Assembly (NCBI GenBank): GCA_051010055.1
Contig: JBPCVY010000255.1
Coordinates: forward strand, 1 to 19,940
Length of the DNA stretch: 19,940 nucleotides
Origin: CAJQND01 sp051010055
GTDB taxonomy: Bacteria; Pseudomonadota; Alphaproteobacteria; Rhizobiales; CAJQND01
Direction: 5' to 3'
Part shown: positions 8,037 to 14,799 of the stretch, one piece after another
Position numbering within the stretch: position 1 is the stretch's first letter
How the letters are laid out: the number at the start of each line of letters is the position of its first letter
Translations under genes and position numbers: made by a program
Notes under the pieces: model-generated
Seen by the model: the letters and a program-made list of their open reading frames with translations, nothing else
Database searches by the model: none
Told to the model about the DNA's origin: nothing

Positions 8037-8465
8037 TCAGCCTCCAATCATATGGCGGATAACAAATACCGTTATCGCCGCTGTTGCCATAAATGTGCAG
8101 GTCGCGATTATCCCGCGTTTTGAAATCCGCGCCATGCCGCAAACCCCATGGCCGCTGGTACAGCCGGTACCAAGCGCTGAGCCAAAGCCGACAAGCAATC
8201 CGGCCGCCATCATAAGAGGTAGATTTTCGGAAACGCTCTGAACGATCTCGCCACTGGTGAACGCGATGTAGAGGAACGGCGCACCAGCAAGCCCCGCAAT
8301 GAAGGCAACCCGCCATCCCTTATCCTCCGCAGAGCCTGGCGGCAGCAAACCGCCGACAATGCCGCTGACGCCGGCAAGCCTGCCGTTCAACCCCATGAGA
8401 ACAAGCACCGCAATGCCAATGAGAATACCGCCGGCGGTCGCCGACAACGGTGTGAAATTTGCCAT
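8037..8465 (-). CDS. YeeE/YedE family membrane protein, first half of a split sulfur transporter
   Basis: 142 aa with four or five hydrophobic segments. The characteristic FGSALGTGCTSGHGVCGMAR carries the conserved Cys residues thought to carry sulfur species through this transporter fold. It sits 4 nt before its DUF6691 partner and must be cotranslated with it. The start ATG at 8465 gives the usual family N-terminus, but the Shine-Dalgarno is weak. It lies 72 nt downstream of soxD on the same strand, so it may be the tail of the sox transcription unit. The role in importing or exporting a sulfur compound is inferred from family and context. Confidence 0.87.
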   Translation of the reverse strand: MANFTPLSATAGGILIGIAVLVLMGLNGRLAGVSGIVGGLLPPGSAEDKGWRVAFIAGLAGAPFLYIAFTSGEIVQSVSENLPLMMAAGLLVGFGSALGTGCTSGHGVCGMARISKRGIIATCTFMATAAITVFVIRHMIGG

Positions 8466-8537
8466 CTTTATTCAGCCCACTTTTTATCCCAGCCAGCAGT
8501 TTAACTGATTCCTGCCTCAAAAAACTCGAAACTTCAT

Positions 8538-9197
8538 CTAGTCGATCGACGCGGAGGGATTCTTGTCTTCGTCCGGGGTTACATCAAGAACACGTGCGCG
8601 CATGACGATTTCAACTTTGGGCTTGCAGTTTGCCATGCAGAGCTTACCGCTGGACCGCATGTTATTTACGGGGCGCGGATCATCGACAAAGTTCGCTTCG
8701 TTGGGCATTTTGATCGACGCAAAGTTCTCGTGAGAGAGAACAAAATCATCTTCCACGATATCGTTCATGTTCAAAATGTAGGCAACCAGCGCATAGGTCT
8801 CATCAGGCGTGAGTGATTGTGCATCACCGAACGGCATGGCGCGGTAGACATAATCATAGACCGTGGAAAGATAGGGCCAGTAGGAGCCGATGGTCTTTAC
8901 CGGGTCTTCCGAAGCAAGGGAATCCTGGCCACCAGCAAGCACCGGCCAGCGGTCAATCCCTTCGCCAAATTCCCCATGACAGGCGGCGCATTTTTCAATG
9001 AATGCCTCTTCGCCTTCAGCGACCGAGCCTTTGCCTTCGGGCAAGCCCTGGCCATCAGGCCTCACGTCAATGTCCCAGGCTTTTATTTCTTCAGGCCTAG
9101 CATCGCGCCCAAGCCCATACTTTCCGGCATCTGCGGCGCTAGCCGCAAATCCAAGCGCAAGGGAAACAGCGGCAAAGACCTTAAGAGACTTCAACAT
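8538..9197 (-). CDS. soxD: SoxD, monohaem c-type cytochrome subunit of sulfane dehydrogenase SoxCD
   Basis: 219 aa from the ATG at 9197 (GAGG upstream), which overlaps the end of soxC by 17 nt, so translation is coupled. A Sec signal (MLKSLKVFAAVSLALGFAASAADA) sends it to the periplasm. One haem c site CAACH is at 70-74, and Met121 in RAMPFGDAQS is the likely axial ligand. The C-terminal CMANCKPKVEIVMRARVLDVTP (187-208) is typical of the first SoxD domain. SoxD accepts electrons from the SoxC molybdenum centre. Paracoccus SoxD is a longer dihaem protein; this one stops soon after the DVTP segment and lacks the second haem domain. Either it is a natural short form or the second domain has been lost. 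Confidence 0.88.
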   Translation of the reverse strand: MLKSLKVFAAVSLALGFAASAADAGKYGLGRDARPEEIKAWDIDVRPDGQGLPEGKGSVAEGEEAFIEKCAACHGEFGEGIDRWPVLAGGQDSLASEDPVKTIGSYWPYLSTVYDYVYRAMPFGDAQSLTPDETYALVAYILNMNDIVEDDFVLSHENFASIKMPNEANFVDDPRPVNNMRSSGKLCMANCKPKVEIVMRARVLDVTPDEDKNPSASID

Positions 9198-10443
9198 TTT
9201 CGACCTCGCCGTTTTCTCGCACATGCCAGGTTTGGACTCCGTTATTGTGGTAGATGGAATTCGTGCCACGCACCGCGCGCAACTCGTTCTTTGTGGGCTG
9301 CACATAGCCGGTGGAATCTATGGCCCGCGATTGCAGCAGCAATGGCGCACCATCCCAATCAAACTCGTAATAGAACCGGTGCAGGGCTTTGGGAAGGCTT
9401 GGCCCATCGATGCGGGCGCTGCGCCAGTCCTTGCCGCCATCAATGGAAACATCCACCCGCTCAATTGTTCCGCGCCCTGACCAGGCCAGGCCGGAGAGAA
9501 CGGTGAAGCCTTTCTTATGCGCCAGCGGAGCCTGCGGGCTGGGATTTGTGATGACCGACTTGCAGTCCATCTCCCAAGTGAACCGGCGCGCTTTGCCGTT
9601 TTCCATCAGGTCGGTGTATTTGGAGGTTTCCTCGCGGGTGTGCCAGGGCATGTCGCCGACCTCGATGCGGCGCAGCCATTTAACCCACATATTGCCTTCC
9701 CATCCCGGCACCACCAGCCGCAAAGGATAGCCCTGTTCCGGGCGCAAAGCCTCGCCGTTCATCGCAAAGGCGACCATGCAATCGTCAAGCGCTTTTTCAA
9801 GCGGCACCGAACGGTTCATGCCAGCGGAATCACCACCCTCAGGCATTATCCATTTTGCATTCGTTTTAACGCCGGCCTCGTTCAAAACATGCTTGAGCGG
9901 CACGCCGGTATACATGACGCAATGGACCATTCCGTGGGTGAACTGGCAGCCGTTCAGTTGAGCCCCGCGCCATTCCATGCCGGAGTTTGCGGCGCATTCA
10001 AGAAAGTAAACCTGGTTTTGCCGTGGAAACCGTTTCAAGTCCTCCATGGTGAAGATGAGTGGTTTGTCGACAAGCCCGTTGATCATCAGCCGGTGATCGG
10101 CCGGGTCGATCTCCGCAATACCCGCATGGTGGCGCTCAAAGCACAATCTGTTGGGGGTTATGATGCCTTCAAGCTTGTGAAGGGGGGTGAAGTTGACAGA
10201 ACTTTCCGTTGATGCGGTGAGCCAGCGCACATTGCGCCGGACCACGTCTTTCTCAAATTCTGAGGGTTTACCGTAGGGAAATGCATCAACCCCATCGCCC
10301 AGTGACTTTGACCAATCCGGCACATTTGGCGGCAGGTTCTCAGGGTTTGACCCAGCATGAGCCGCCGTGCCCGCAGCCGCCATGCCGCCAACAGCAGCGG
10401 CCGTTTTTATGAATTTGCGTCGTGAAAACTCTTTCTGGCCAAT
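9181..10443 (-). CDS. soxC: SoxC, molybdenum subunit of sulfane dehydrogenase; apparent ATT start codon
   Basis: About 420 aa if read from ATT at 10443. SoxC, with SoxD, oxidises carrier-bound sulfane sulfur in the periplasm without a separate sulfite step. Markers of the sulfite-oxidase fold and SoxC are LCFERHHAG, the Mo-ligand Cys150 in FLECAANSGMEW, VVPGWEGNMWVKWLRRIEV, and a C-terminal dimerisation domain. Between the in-frame TGA and the first ATG at 10383 the reading frame encodes a Tat signal, SRRKFIKTAAAVGG, so translation must begin upstream of that ATG. No ATG, GTG, TTG or CTG exists there; ATT at 10443 lies 6 nt after GAGGTGA, a near-perfect ribosome site. A start at 10383 would remove the twin arginines and leave the protein in the cytoplasm. 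A SoxR-like site sits just upstream (10470-10491). Confidence 0.9.
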   Translation of the reverse strand: MGQKEFSRRKFIKTAAAVGGMAAAGTAAHAGSNPENLPPNVPDWSKSLGDGVDAFPYGKPSEFEKDVVRRNVRWLTASTESSVNFTPLHKLEGIITPNRLCFERHHAGIAEIDPADHRLMINGLVDKPLIFTMEDLKRFPRQNQVYFLECAANSGMEWRGAQLNGCQFTHGMVHCVMYTGVPLKHVLNEAGVKTNAKWIMPEGGDSAGMNRSVPLEKALDDCMVAFAMNGEALRPEQGYPLRLVVPGWEGNMWVKWLRRIEVGDMPWHTREETSKYTDLMENGKARRFTWEMDCKSVITNPSPQAPLAHKKGFTVLSGLAWSGRGTIERVDVSIDGGKDWRSARIDGPSLPKALHRFYYEFDWDGAPLLLQSRAIDSTGYVQPTKNELRAVRGTNSIYHNNGVQTWHVRENGEVENVEVS

Positions 10444-10469
10444 GGGTTCTCACCTCAATTGCAAATATT

Positions 10470-10491
10470 ATATTCAAATATTCGAATGTAT
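10470..10491. promoter_or_regulatory. Putative SoxR operator before soxC
   Basis: AT-rich stretch in the soxB-soxC gap containing ATTCAAATATTCGAAT (10472-10487). This is the exact reverse complement of the 16-mer before soxA (13325-13340). It lies immediately upstream of the soxC ribosome site, so a repressor bound here would overlap the soxCD promoter. The repeat identity is seen directly; SoxR binding is inferred. Confidence 0.6.
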
Positions 10492-10530
10492 CAATGGGAA
10501 TTTCGAAATCCGATTGCCGGATTCTGTTGG

Positions 10531-12219
10531 CTAGGTTCCGGTAATGGAGACGGAATTGTTGGGCGCAACGGAAACAGCGGGGTTGGCTTTCAGATAATTC
10601 TCAACAACGTCCCAGATGGGCGGGCCTTCGGTTGCTTCATTGACGCTTGCCCAGCCGGCGACCACATATTCGCGCTCCGGCTCAATGGGATTGCCGGTGC
10701 CCTGATGAACCAAGTTGGTTATCCGTTCATCCGCTTTCTTTGAAACGTCAATCGCATAGCCAAGCCCGCCGACGCGCACCATGTCACCGCCCTGCTGGTA
10801 GTAGGGATCAGGATTGAACAGGTTGTCGGCGACGTCTTCCAGTATTTCCTTGATGAATTTGCCAGTCATCTTGTTGCGGTAGGCCGCCGGGTAGGTCATT
10901 CCAACATGGTTGTAGAGATCCTCAATCGTAATCTCCTGGCCAGGCAGAAGGCTCGTGCCCCATCTAAATCCTGGCGAGAGTGAAATTTCCGCATCTCTTT
11001 GTTCCAATAATGCCTGGCAGATGAGGTCATCAAATGTGCCGTTGAAGTTCCCGCGACGGTAAAGGAGCGAATCTGTTTTGCCGATGACGCGTTTGAGCTC
11101 GCTTGCATAAGGTGCGCGAATTTCTTCAACTAAATCAGTAATTTCCGCATCCGGCGCTATGACATCTGAGAAAATCGGAATGAGTTTGTAGCTGTAGTCA
11201 CGCACCTTGCCATCCCGCACATCAAGATCAATGCGCGAAAGGAACTTGCCGTTTGAACCTGACGCAATAAGGAGGGTGTCGCCGATTTTTTCCGGAGCCG
11301 GAATGGCATCATGGGTATAGCAGGTCAAAAGAACATCGATGCCTTTTACCCGCCCGGCCAGTTTGCGGTCCACATCAAAGCCATTGTGCGACAGGAGCAC
11401 CACAACGTCAGCGCCATTTTCGCGCGCTTTATCAACATTTTGCTGCATCAACTCTTCGCGGATGCCGAACGACCAGCTCGGAAACATCCAGCGTGGATTG
11501 GCTATTGGCGTATAGGGAAAAGCCTGGCCGATAACGGCGATTTTGGCACCGCCCCGTTCGAACATCTTCATGGCGTCGAAGGCTGGTTCTTCCCATTCAT
11601 TGTCGAAAATGTTCTGTCCAAGAAAGGAGAACGGAAGCTCTTCTTTGAGTTCCTTCACCCTGTCTGCGCCGTAAGTGAATTCCCAATGGCCGGTCATTGC
11701 GTCCGGCGTTAAGGCATTCATAACATTGACCATATCGCCCGCATTGGTCTTCAAGGACGTGTAAGAACCCTGCCATGTATCGCCACCATCAAGGAACAAA
11801 ACCTTGTCATTTCGGGCAGCGCGGATGGATTTCAAAACCGTCGCAATCCGGTCGATGCCGCCCATTCGGCCATAGGTTTCGGCGAGGGTGGAAAAGTCAT
11901 TATAGGTGAGCGCATAGGCGTCAGGTGAGCCGGCCTTGATGCCAAAATGCTGCTGGAAGGCATCTCCGGTAAGGTGTGGCGGCACCCCCTTGGCCTCCCC
12001 GACACCGATGTTTGCCGACGGCTCTCGGAAATAAACAGGCACCAATTGTGCATGAATATCAGTAAGATGCACCAATGTGACATTGCCCAGCGGCTCAAAC
12101 GCAAGCAACTCGTCCTGGGTGAGTTTCTGCTGTGCGGCAAGTTTTGCCCACGGCGCCCCGGCGCCCCAGATCGCTGCTGCTGCCATGGAAACCTGAAGAA
12201 AATCCCTGCGCGAAATCAT
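10531..12219 (-). CDS. soxB: SoxB, thiosulfohydrolase (dimanganese metallophosphoesterase family)
   Basis: 562 aa, normal SoxB length. The ATG at 12219 is chosen because it starts a Tat signal, MISRRDFLQVSMAAAAIWG. SoxB hydrolyses the sulfonate from SoxYZ-bound S-thiosulfonate in the periplasm. Seen motifs are LVHLTDIHAQ with Asp54 and His56, FLDGGDTWQGS with Asp147, the SoxB-specific GHWEFTYG (177-184) and LLSHNGFDVD with His278. The last metal motif, usually Gly-His-Thr-His-Asp, reads Cys-Tyr-Thr-His-Asp (300-304), so a probable metal ligand is changed to Tyr. Everything else looks intact. The 152-nt gap to soxA contains a TTGACA box on the coding strand (12275-12280) but no good -10 partner, so transcription may come from the soxA promoter. 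Confidence 0.95.
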   Translation of the reverse strand: MISRRDFLQVSMAAAAIWGAGAPWAKLAAQQKLTQDELLAFEPLGNVTLVHLTDIHAQLVPVYFREPSANIGVGEAKGVPPHLTGDAFQQHFGIKAGSPDAYALTYNDFSTLAETYGRMGGIDRIATVLKSIRAARNDKVLFLDGGDTWQGSYTSLKTNAGDMVNVMNALTPDAMTGHWEFTYGADRVKELKEELPFSFLGQNIFDNEWEEPAFDAMKMFERGGAKIAVIGQAFPYTPIANPRWMFPSWSFGIREELMQQNVDKARENGADVVVLLSHNGFDVDRKLAGRVKGIDVLLTCYTHDAIPAPEKIGDTLLIASGSNGKFLSRIDLDVRDGKVRDYSYKLIPIFSDVIAPDAEITDLVEEIRAPYASELKRVIGKTDSLLYRRGNFNGTFDDLICQALLEQRDAEISLSPGFRWGTSLLPGQEITIEDLYNHVGMTYPAAYRNKMTGKFIKEILEDVADNLFNPDPYYQQGGDMVRVGGLGYAIDVSKKADERITNLVHQGTGNPIEPEREYVVAGWASVNEATEGPPIWDVVENYLKANPAVSVAPNNSVSITGT

Positions 12220-12371
12220 GCCAATTGCTCTTTGAAAATGTGCCGAGTTGGGTGGCAAAATTCGCAAAACCCGGTGTCAATTTTTCTCAAATTTTGCAAT
12301 TTTTCCCATTTTCACGGCAGGTTATGCCCGCTGGCGCTCTTTTGCTTTAGGTCCGTCTGATCGGCTGAGCG
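12220..12371 (-). other. soxA-soxB intergenic region
   Basis: The 152-nt gap is AT-rich, with three near repeats of CAATTTTT/CAAATTTT at about 12279-12310 and a TTGACA on the minus strand at 12275-12280. No open frame has a recognisable product. None of the ATTCGAAT-type sites found elsewhere in the locus occurs here. It may hold a weak promoter for soxB or only a leader. Confidence 0.35.
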
Positions 12372-13222
12372 TTACTGGCGCACTGCCGGAGATTCAACGG
12401 GCAATCCTTCGCCTCGCCATGCCAGATAAATTTCCAGGGCCACGAATTCTTCCGAGCCGCGTTTATAGGGCACCGCACGGATATTTTTCATGCAACCGGA
12501 AAAACGACGGTGAAGCGAACCGAGCTTTTGCCACTTGAGCCGGTAAGTCGGAAAACCGTTCGAATGACCCTGGCTCAAATGATCAGCGCGGATGTACTTG
12601 CCGTAATTGTCCTCATGGCAGTTCGCGCACGCCATATTGAGCTGGCCAACCCGGGTGTAATAAAGCTCCTTGCCTTTTTCCCACCAAGGCTTCATTGGCC
12701 CGTCAGACTGCACCTTCACCGGCATGCCGCGAGACTGATTGCGCACATAGGACGTCATGGAAAGCATGTTCTCAGATTCCCATTTCCATTCCTTGGCCTT
12801 CATGTTTTCTGTGCGGCACAGGTTGATGCGCTGTTCCAGTGCAAGGGGCTTGCTGAGCTTTTCATTCCACTTGGGGCTGGCCGCACCAACCCCCTTCATG
12901 GTTTCGGCTGCATCGTCGTGGCAGGACTGGCAGGACTTGCCCGCCTCGCCGTCCGCCTCGGACCAGAGTTCTTCACCCTTCTCGACCCACAAAAAGGCGG
13001 AGTTATCGAAATCGTCCTTCTGAAACTGCTGGGTTTCCGGGGAACGGAAGTCCCAGCCGGAAACAATCTCATCAAATGGATGGTCTGAAGATGCCGGCTT
13101 CACCTTTATGGTATCAATTCCTGCAGGTAGATCCTGGGCGTTCGCAATGGCGCCTGCGCAATTCCCGCGCCGGCAACAATGGCGGCCACGGCAATGGCGG
13201 TTGAGAAAACTCTTCTTCCCAT
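12372..13222 (-). CDS. soxA: SoxA, dihaem c-type cytochrome of SoxAX; signal peptide out of frame
   Basis: SoxA joins thiosulfate to the SoxY carrier in the periplasm together with SoxX. The mature protein is open and complete from about 13160: haem motifs CQSCH (codons at 12932-12918) and CANCH, structural Cys in INLCRTENM, and the C-terminal RRFSGCMKNIRAVPY with the active-site Cys. The N-terminus is in another frame: ATG at 13222 with ribosome site GGGGAGAG encodes MGRRVFSTAIAVAAIVAGAG then IAQA, an excellent signal peptide, but this frame stops at 13106. The SoxA frame upstream of 13160 reads a charged Cys/Arg-rich stretch that is not a secretion signal. Restoring one base near 13150 joins IAQA to IANAQDLPAG. 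So there is a one-base deletion, a sequencing error or, less likely, recoding. Coordinates are given from the signal-peptide ATG. Confidence 0.85.
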
Positions 13223-13366
13223 TTCTCTCCCCTTCAGAACGGGACATCCAGACTTATCCGGCATCGGATGTGCGCGAATAACTCCAGATATTATGAGGGC
13301 AATTTTCAGCCAACACAACAACATATTCGAATATTTGAATTTATTGCATCGGATAAAATGATGCTC
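13223..13366 (-). promoter_or_regulatory. soxA promoter region and soxW-soxA gap
   Basis: This 144-nt gap is where soxX, soxY and soxZ lie in complete clusters; no remnant of them (no haem motif, no SoxY GGCG-type tail) is readable on either strand. It holds the soxA ribosome site GGGGAGAG and an AT-rich operator-like site at 13321-13346, about 100 nt before the soxA ATG. Confidence 0.5.
13321..13346. promoter_or_regulatory. Putative SoxR operator before soxA
   Basis: It contains the perfect 12-bp palindrome ATATTCGAATAT (13323-13334) and overlaps the 16-mer ATTCGAATATTTGAAT (13325-13340), which recurs inverted before soxC. It begins ACATATTCG, as does the reverse complement of the soxS-soxV site. 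The position 100 nt upstream of soxA suits an ArsR-type repressor. Binding by SoxR is inferred. Confidence 0.62.
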
Positions 13367-13945
13367 TTAACTTCCTGTTTTTAAAAACTGTCTGAATTTC
13401 ATCGTCTTATAAGATTTCCCTTCTACGAACTGGAACATCTTCAGAAAATGATCTGGCTTTAAATACCCTTGTGCGCGGGCAACTTCGCGGGTTTTTGGCT
13501 TGGCCTTTGCCAATCCATCCATGGCCTCGGGAAAGAACTGAATGGTCGGCGTGAACCGCACGCCATACTTCTTTGCCAGTGCCTTTTCAGACAGCTCCTC
13601 GCCGTCAAAATCGGTCACCGTTCGCGAGCCGATAATGTTGAGCTGCAGAATGTCAAAATTCGATTTCACGAACTTGGAAATGTCTTCCCGGGCGAAATTC
13701 ACAAAGTGGGTTTCCTTGCAGTAAGGACACCCCTTCAGTTCCCAAATCACGGCAAATCGCTTGCCGTTTTCAGACGCCATGTTCAAATCATCAGCAAGTT
13801 CCAGAAAACTCTCCAGGAACCAGTCTTGATGGTAAAGGCCGTCTTCGCCAAGCTCCACTGTCGGATTTGCGGCCATCAATGGCCGGGTGGCAACGCTCAT
13901 AGCGCCACCGGAAATGAGCGCGAGCGCGTGTCTGCGAGTAAACAA
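13367..13945 (-). CDS. soxW: SoxW, periplasmic thioredoxin-like protein
   Basis: 192 aa. The start is TTG at 13945, supported by AGGAGG at 5-nt spacing; no ATG is nearby. The Tat-like signal MFTRRHALALISGG exports it. The thioredoxin redox motif is KGCPYCKE with Cys73 and Cys76, and a cis-Pro loop region reads VRFTPTIQFF. In Sox systems SoxW receives electrons from the membrane protein SoxV and keeps the SoxY carrier thiol or other partners reduced. It precedes soxA on the same strand, as expected, but soxXYZ is missing between them. A SoxR-like site lies upstream (13964-13987), shared with the divergent gene at 14011. Confidence 0.88.
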   Translation of the reverse strand: MFTRRHALALISGGAMSVATRPLMAANPTVELGEDGLYHQDWFLESFLELADDLNMASENGKRFAVIWELKGCPYCKETHFVNFAREDISKFVKSNFDILQLNIIGSRTVTDFDGEELSEKALAKKYGVRFTPTIQFFPEAMDGLAKAKPKTREVARAQGYLKPDHFLKMFQFVEGKSYKTMKFRQFLKTGS

Positions 13946-13963
13946 TTAAGCCTCCTCTTGACG

Positions 13964-13987
13964 TTTCGAAATAATATATTCAAATTT
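13964..13987. promoter_or_regulatory. Putative SoxR operator between soxW and the divergent unknown gene
   Basis: TTTCGAAAT (13964-13972) and ATTCAAAT (13978-13985) lie in the 65-nt divergent gap. In reverse complement the second half extends to ATTTGAATATATTATTT, which matches the soxC site at 16 of 17 positions. One site here could control soxW leftward and the secreted protein at 14011 rightward. This is inferred from similarity to the other sites. Confidence 0.5.
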
Positions 13988-14010
13988 TGTGATGTTTGAG
14001 AAGGGCCAAA

Positions 14011-14715
14011 ATGATTATTCGCTTTGCCATTGTTTTAGTGGTTTTGGTTTTTGCCCCGGCGGCCCATGCGGGTGCGCCTGATGGTTACGTTGCAGGTTTT
14101 GAAAAGGCCAACGCCCATTTACGCGCGGCTGCCAGCTACCTGCGGACGCAAAACCCCGACCTTGCCGCAATAGAGCTGGAGGAGTTCAACGCCGCCTGGG
14201 AAAATTTGCCCGCTGTTTCATCGTACGCCAGAAACGAGGGGCTCTTTAGCCAAATCATCAGTGCGGCGGCCACGTCGGGTGAAAACGCGTTGAGCTCGGT
14301 TGATGCTGGCGAACTGGAAAAAGCGCGCAGGGAACTTCTTACAGCGCGCGCTTCACTCTATGCCCTGCACACCGGCCTTGGCTGGGAAATTTTTGCCGAT
14401 TGCATCTGGCGGGCAAATGAAACCGGCAAAGCCTTGTGGCCGTTCCGCCGTCCGCCGCCGGATTTGGAAGATGAAAGTGTGCGCGAAGAAATCAAGTCTG
14501 CGTCCAACGCCTATCTTGAAGCACTTGAGGCCTGTGATGCCAAAGCGCCATCTGCCATAAAAATTGATCCGGAGTTCCGGCGGCTGATAGATGGCTCGGT
14601 TCAGAGCCTGCAAAAGCTTCCCTCAAGGGTGGATGAAAAATCAACCGGTGGACTATTCCGCTTGCTGATTGAACTGCGCTCCTTTGACCGGCTACTCTAT
14701 TTCAGGTTCGGATAA
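14011..14715 (+). CDS. Secreted helical protein of unknown function, divergent from soxW
   Basis: 234 aa from the ATG at 14011, preceded by GAGAAGGG; a TTG at 13996 is the other option. It has a clear Sec signal peptide (MIIRFAIVLVVLVFAPAAHA) and a mature part rich in Ala, Leu and Glu with predicted amphipathic helices. Two Cys occur, in FADCIWRANE and LEACDAK; there is no CxxCH, so it is not a c-type cytochrome. Other landmarks are LHTGLGWEIFADCIW, WPFRRPPPDL and a C-terminal RSFDRLLYFRFG. The helix-repeat look recalls cytochrome c'-like or imelysin-like bundles, but I do not recognise the family. It shares a putative SoxR site with soxW and is followed after 84 nt by an AbrB-type membrane protein, so a periplasmic role in sulfur oxidation is possible. 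Confidence 0.8.
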   Translation: MIIRFAIVLVVLVFAPAAHAGAPDGYVAGFEKANAHLRAAASYLRTQNPDLAAIELEEFNAAWENLPAVSSYARNEGLFSQIISAAATSGENALSSVDAGELEKARRELLTARASLYALHTGLGWEIFADCIWRANETGKALWPFRRPPPDLEDESVREEIKSASNAYLEALEACDAKAPSAIKIDPEFRRLIDGSVQSLQKLPSRVDEKSTGGLFRLLIELRSFDRLLYFRFG

Positions 14716-14799
14716 AGTTCTGCCTTAGACACACAGCACGGATTGTGCTGAAACATATCGAGCTCTATAACCTCCTGCCTTTTCGCACCTGGATTTTGC
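14716..14799 (+). other. Intergenic hairpin region
   Basis: CAGCAC (14734-14739) and GTGCTG (14745-14750) form a 6-bp hairpin with a 5-nt loop. No T-run follows, so it is a weak terminator candidate at best and could instead tune expression between the two genes. Confidence 0.3.

Noticed and set aside
13156..13247. SoxA reading from the ATG at 13247
   Set aside because: The first 35 residues are Arg/Cys-rich, have no signal peptide and lie over a strong signal peptide in another frame; not the true N-terminus.
14011..14715. Candidate SoxX or other cytochrome in the sox locus
   Set aside because: No CxxCH motif; the two Cys are far apart. It cannot be a c-type cytochrome.
14734..14750. Rho-independent terminator between the secreted protein and the AbrB-family gene
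   Set aside because: Only a 6-bp stem with no following T-run; kept as a weak hairpin.
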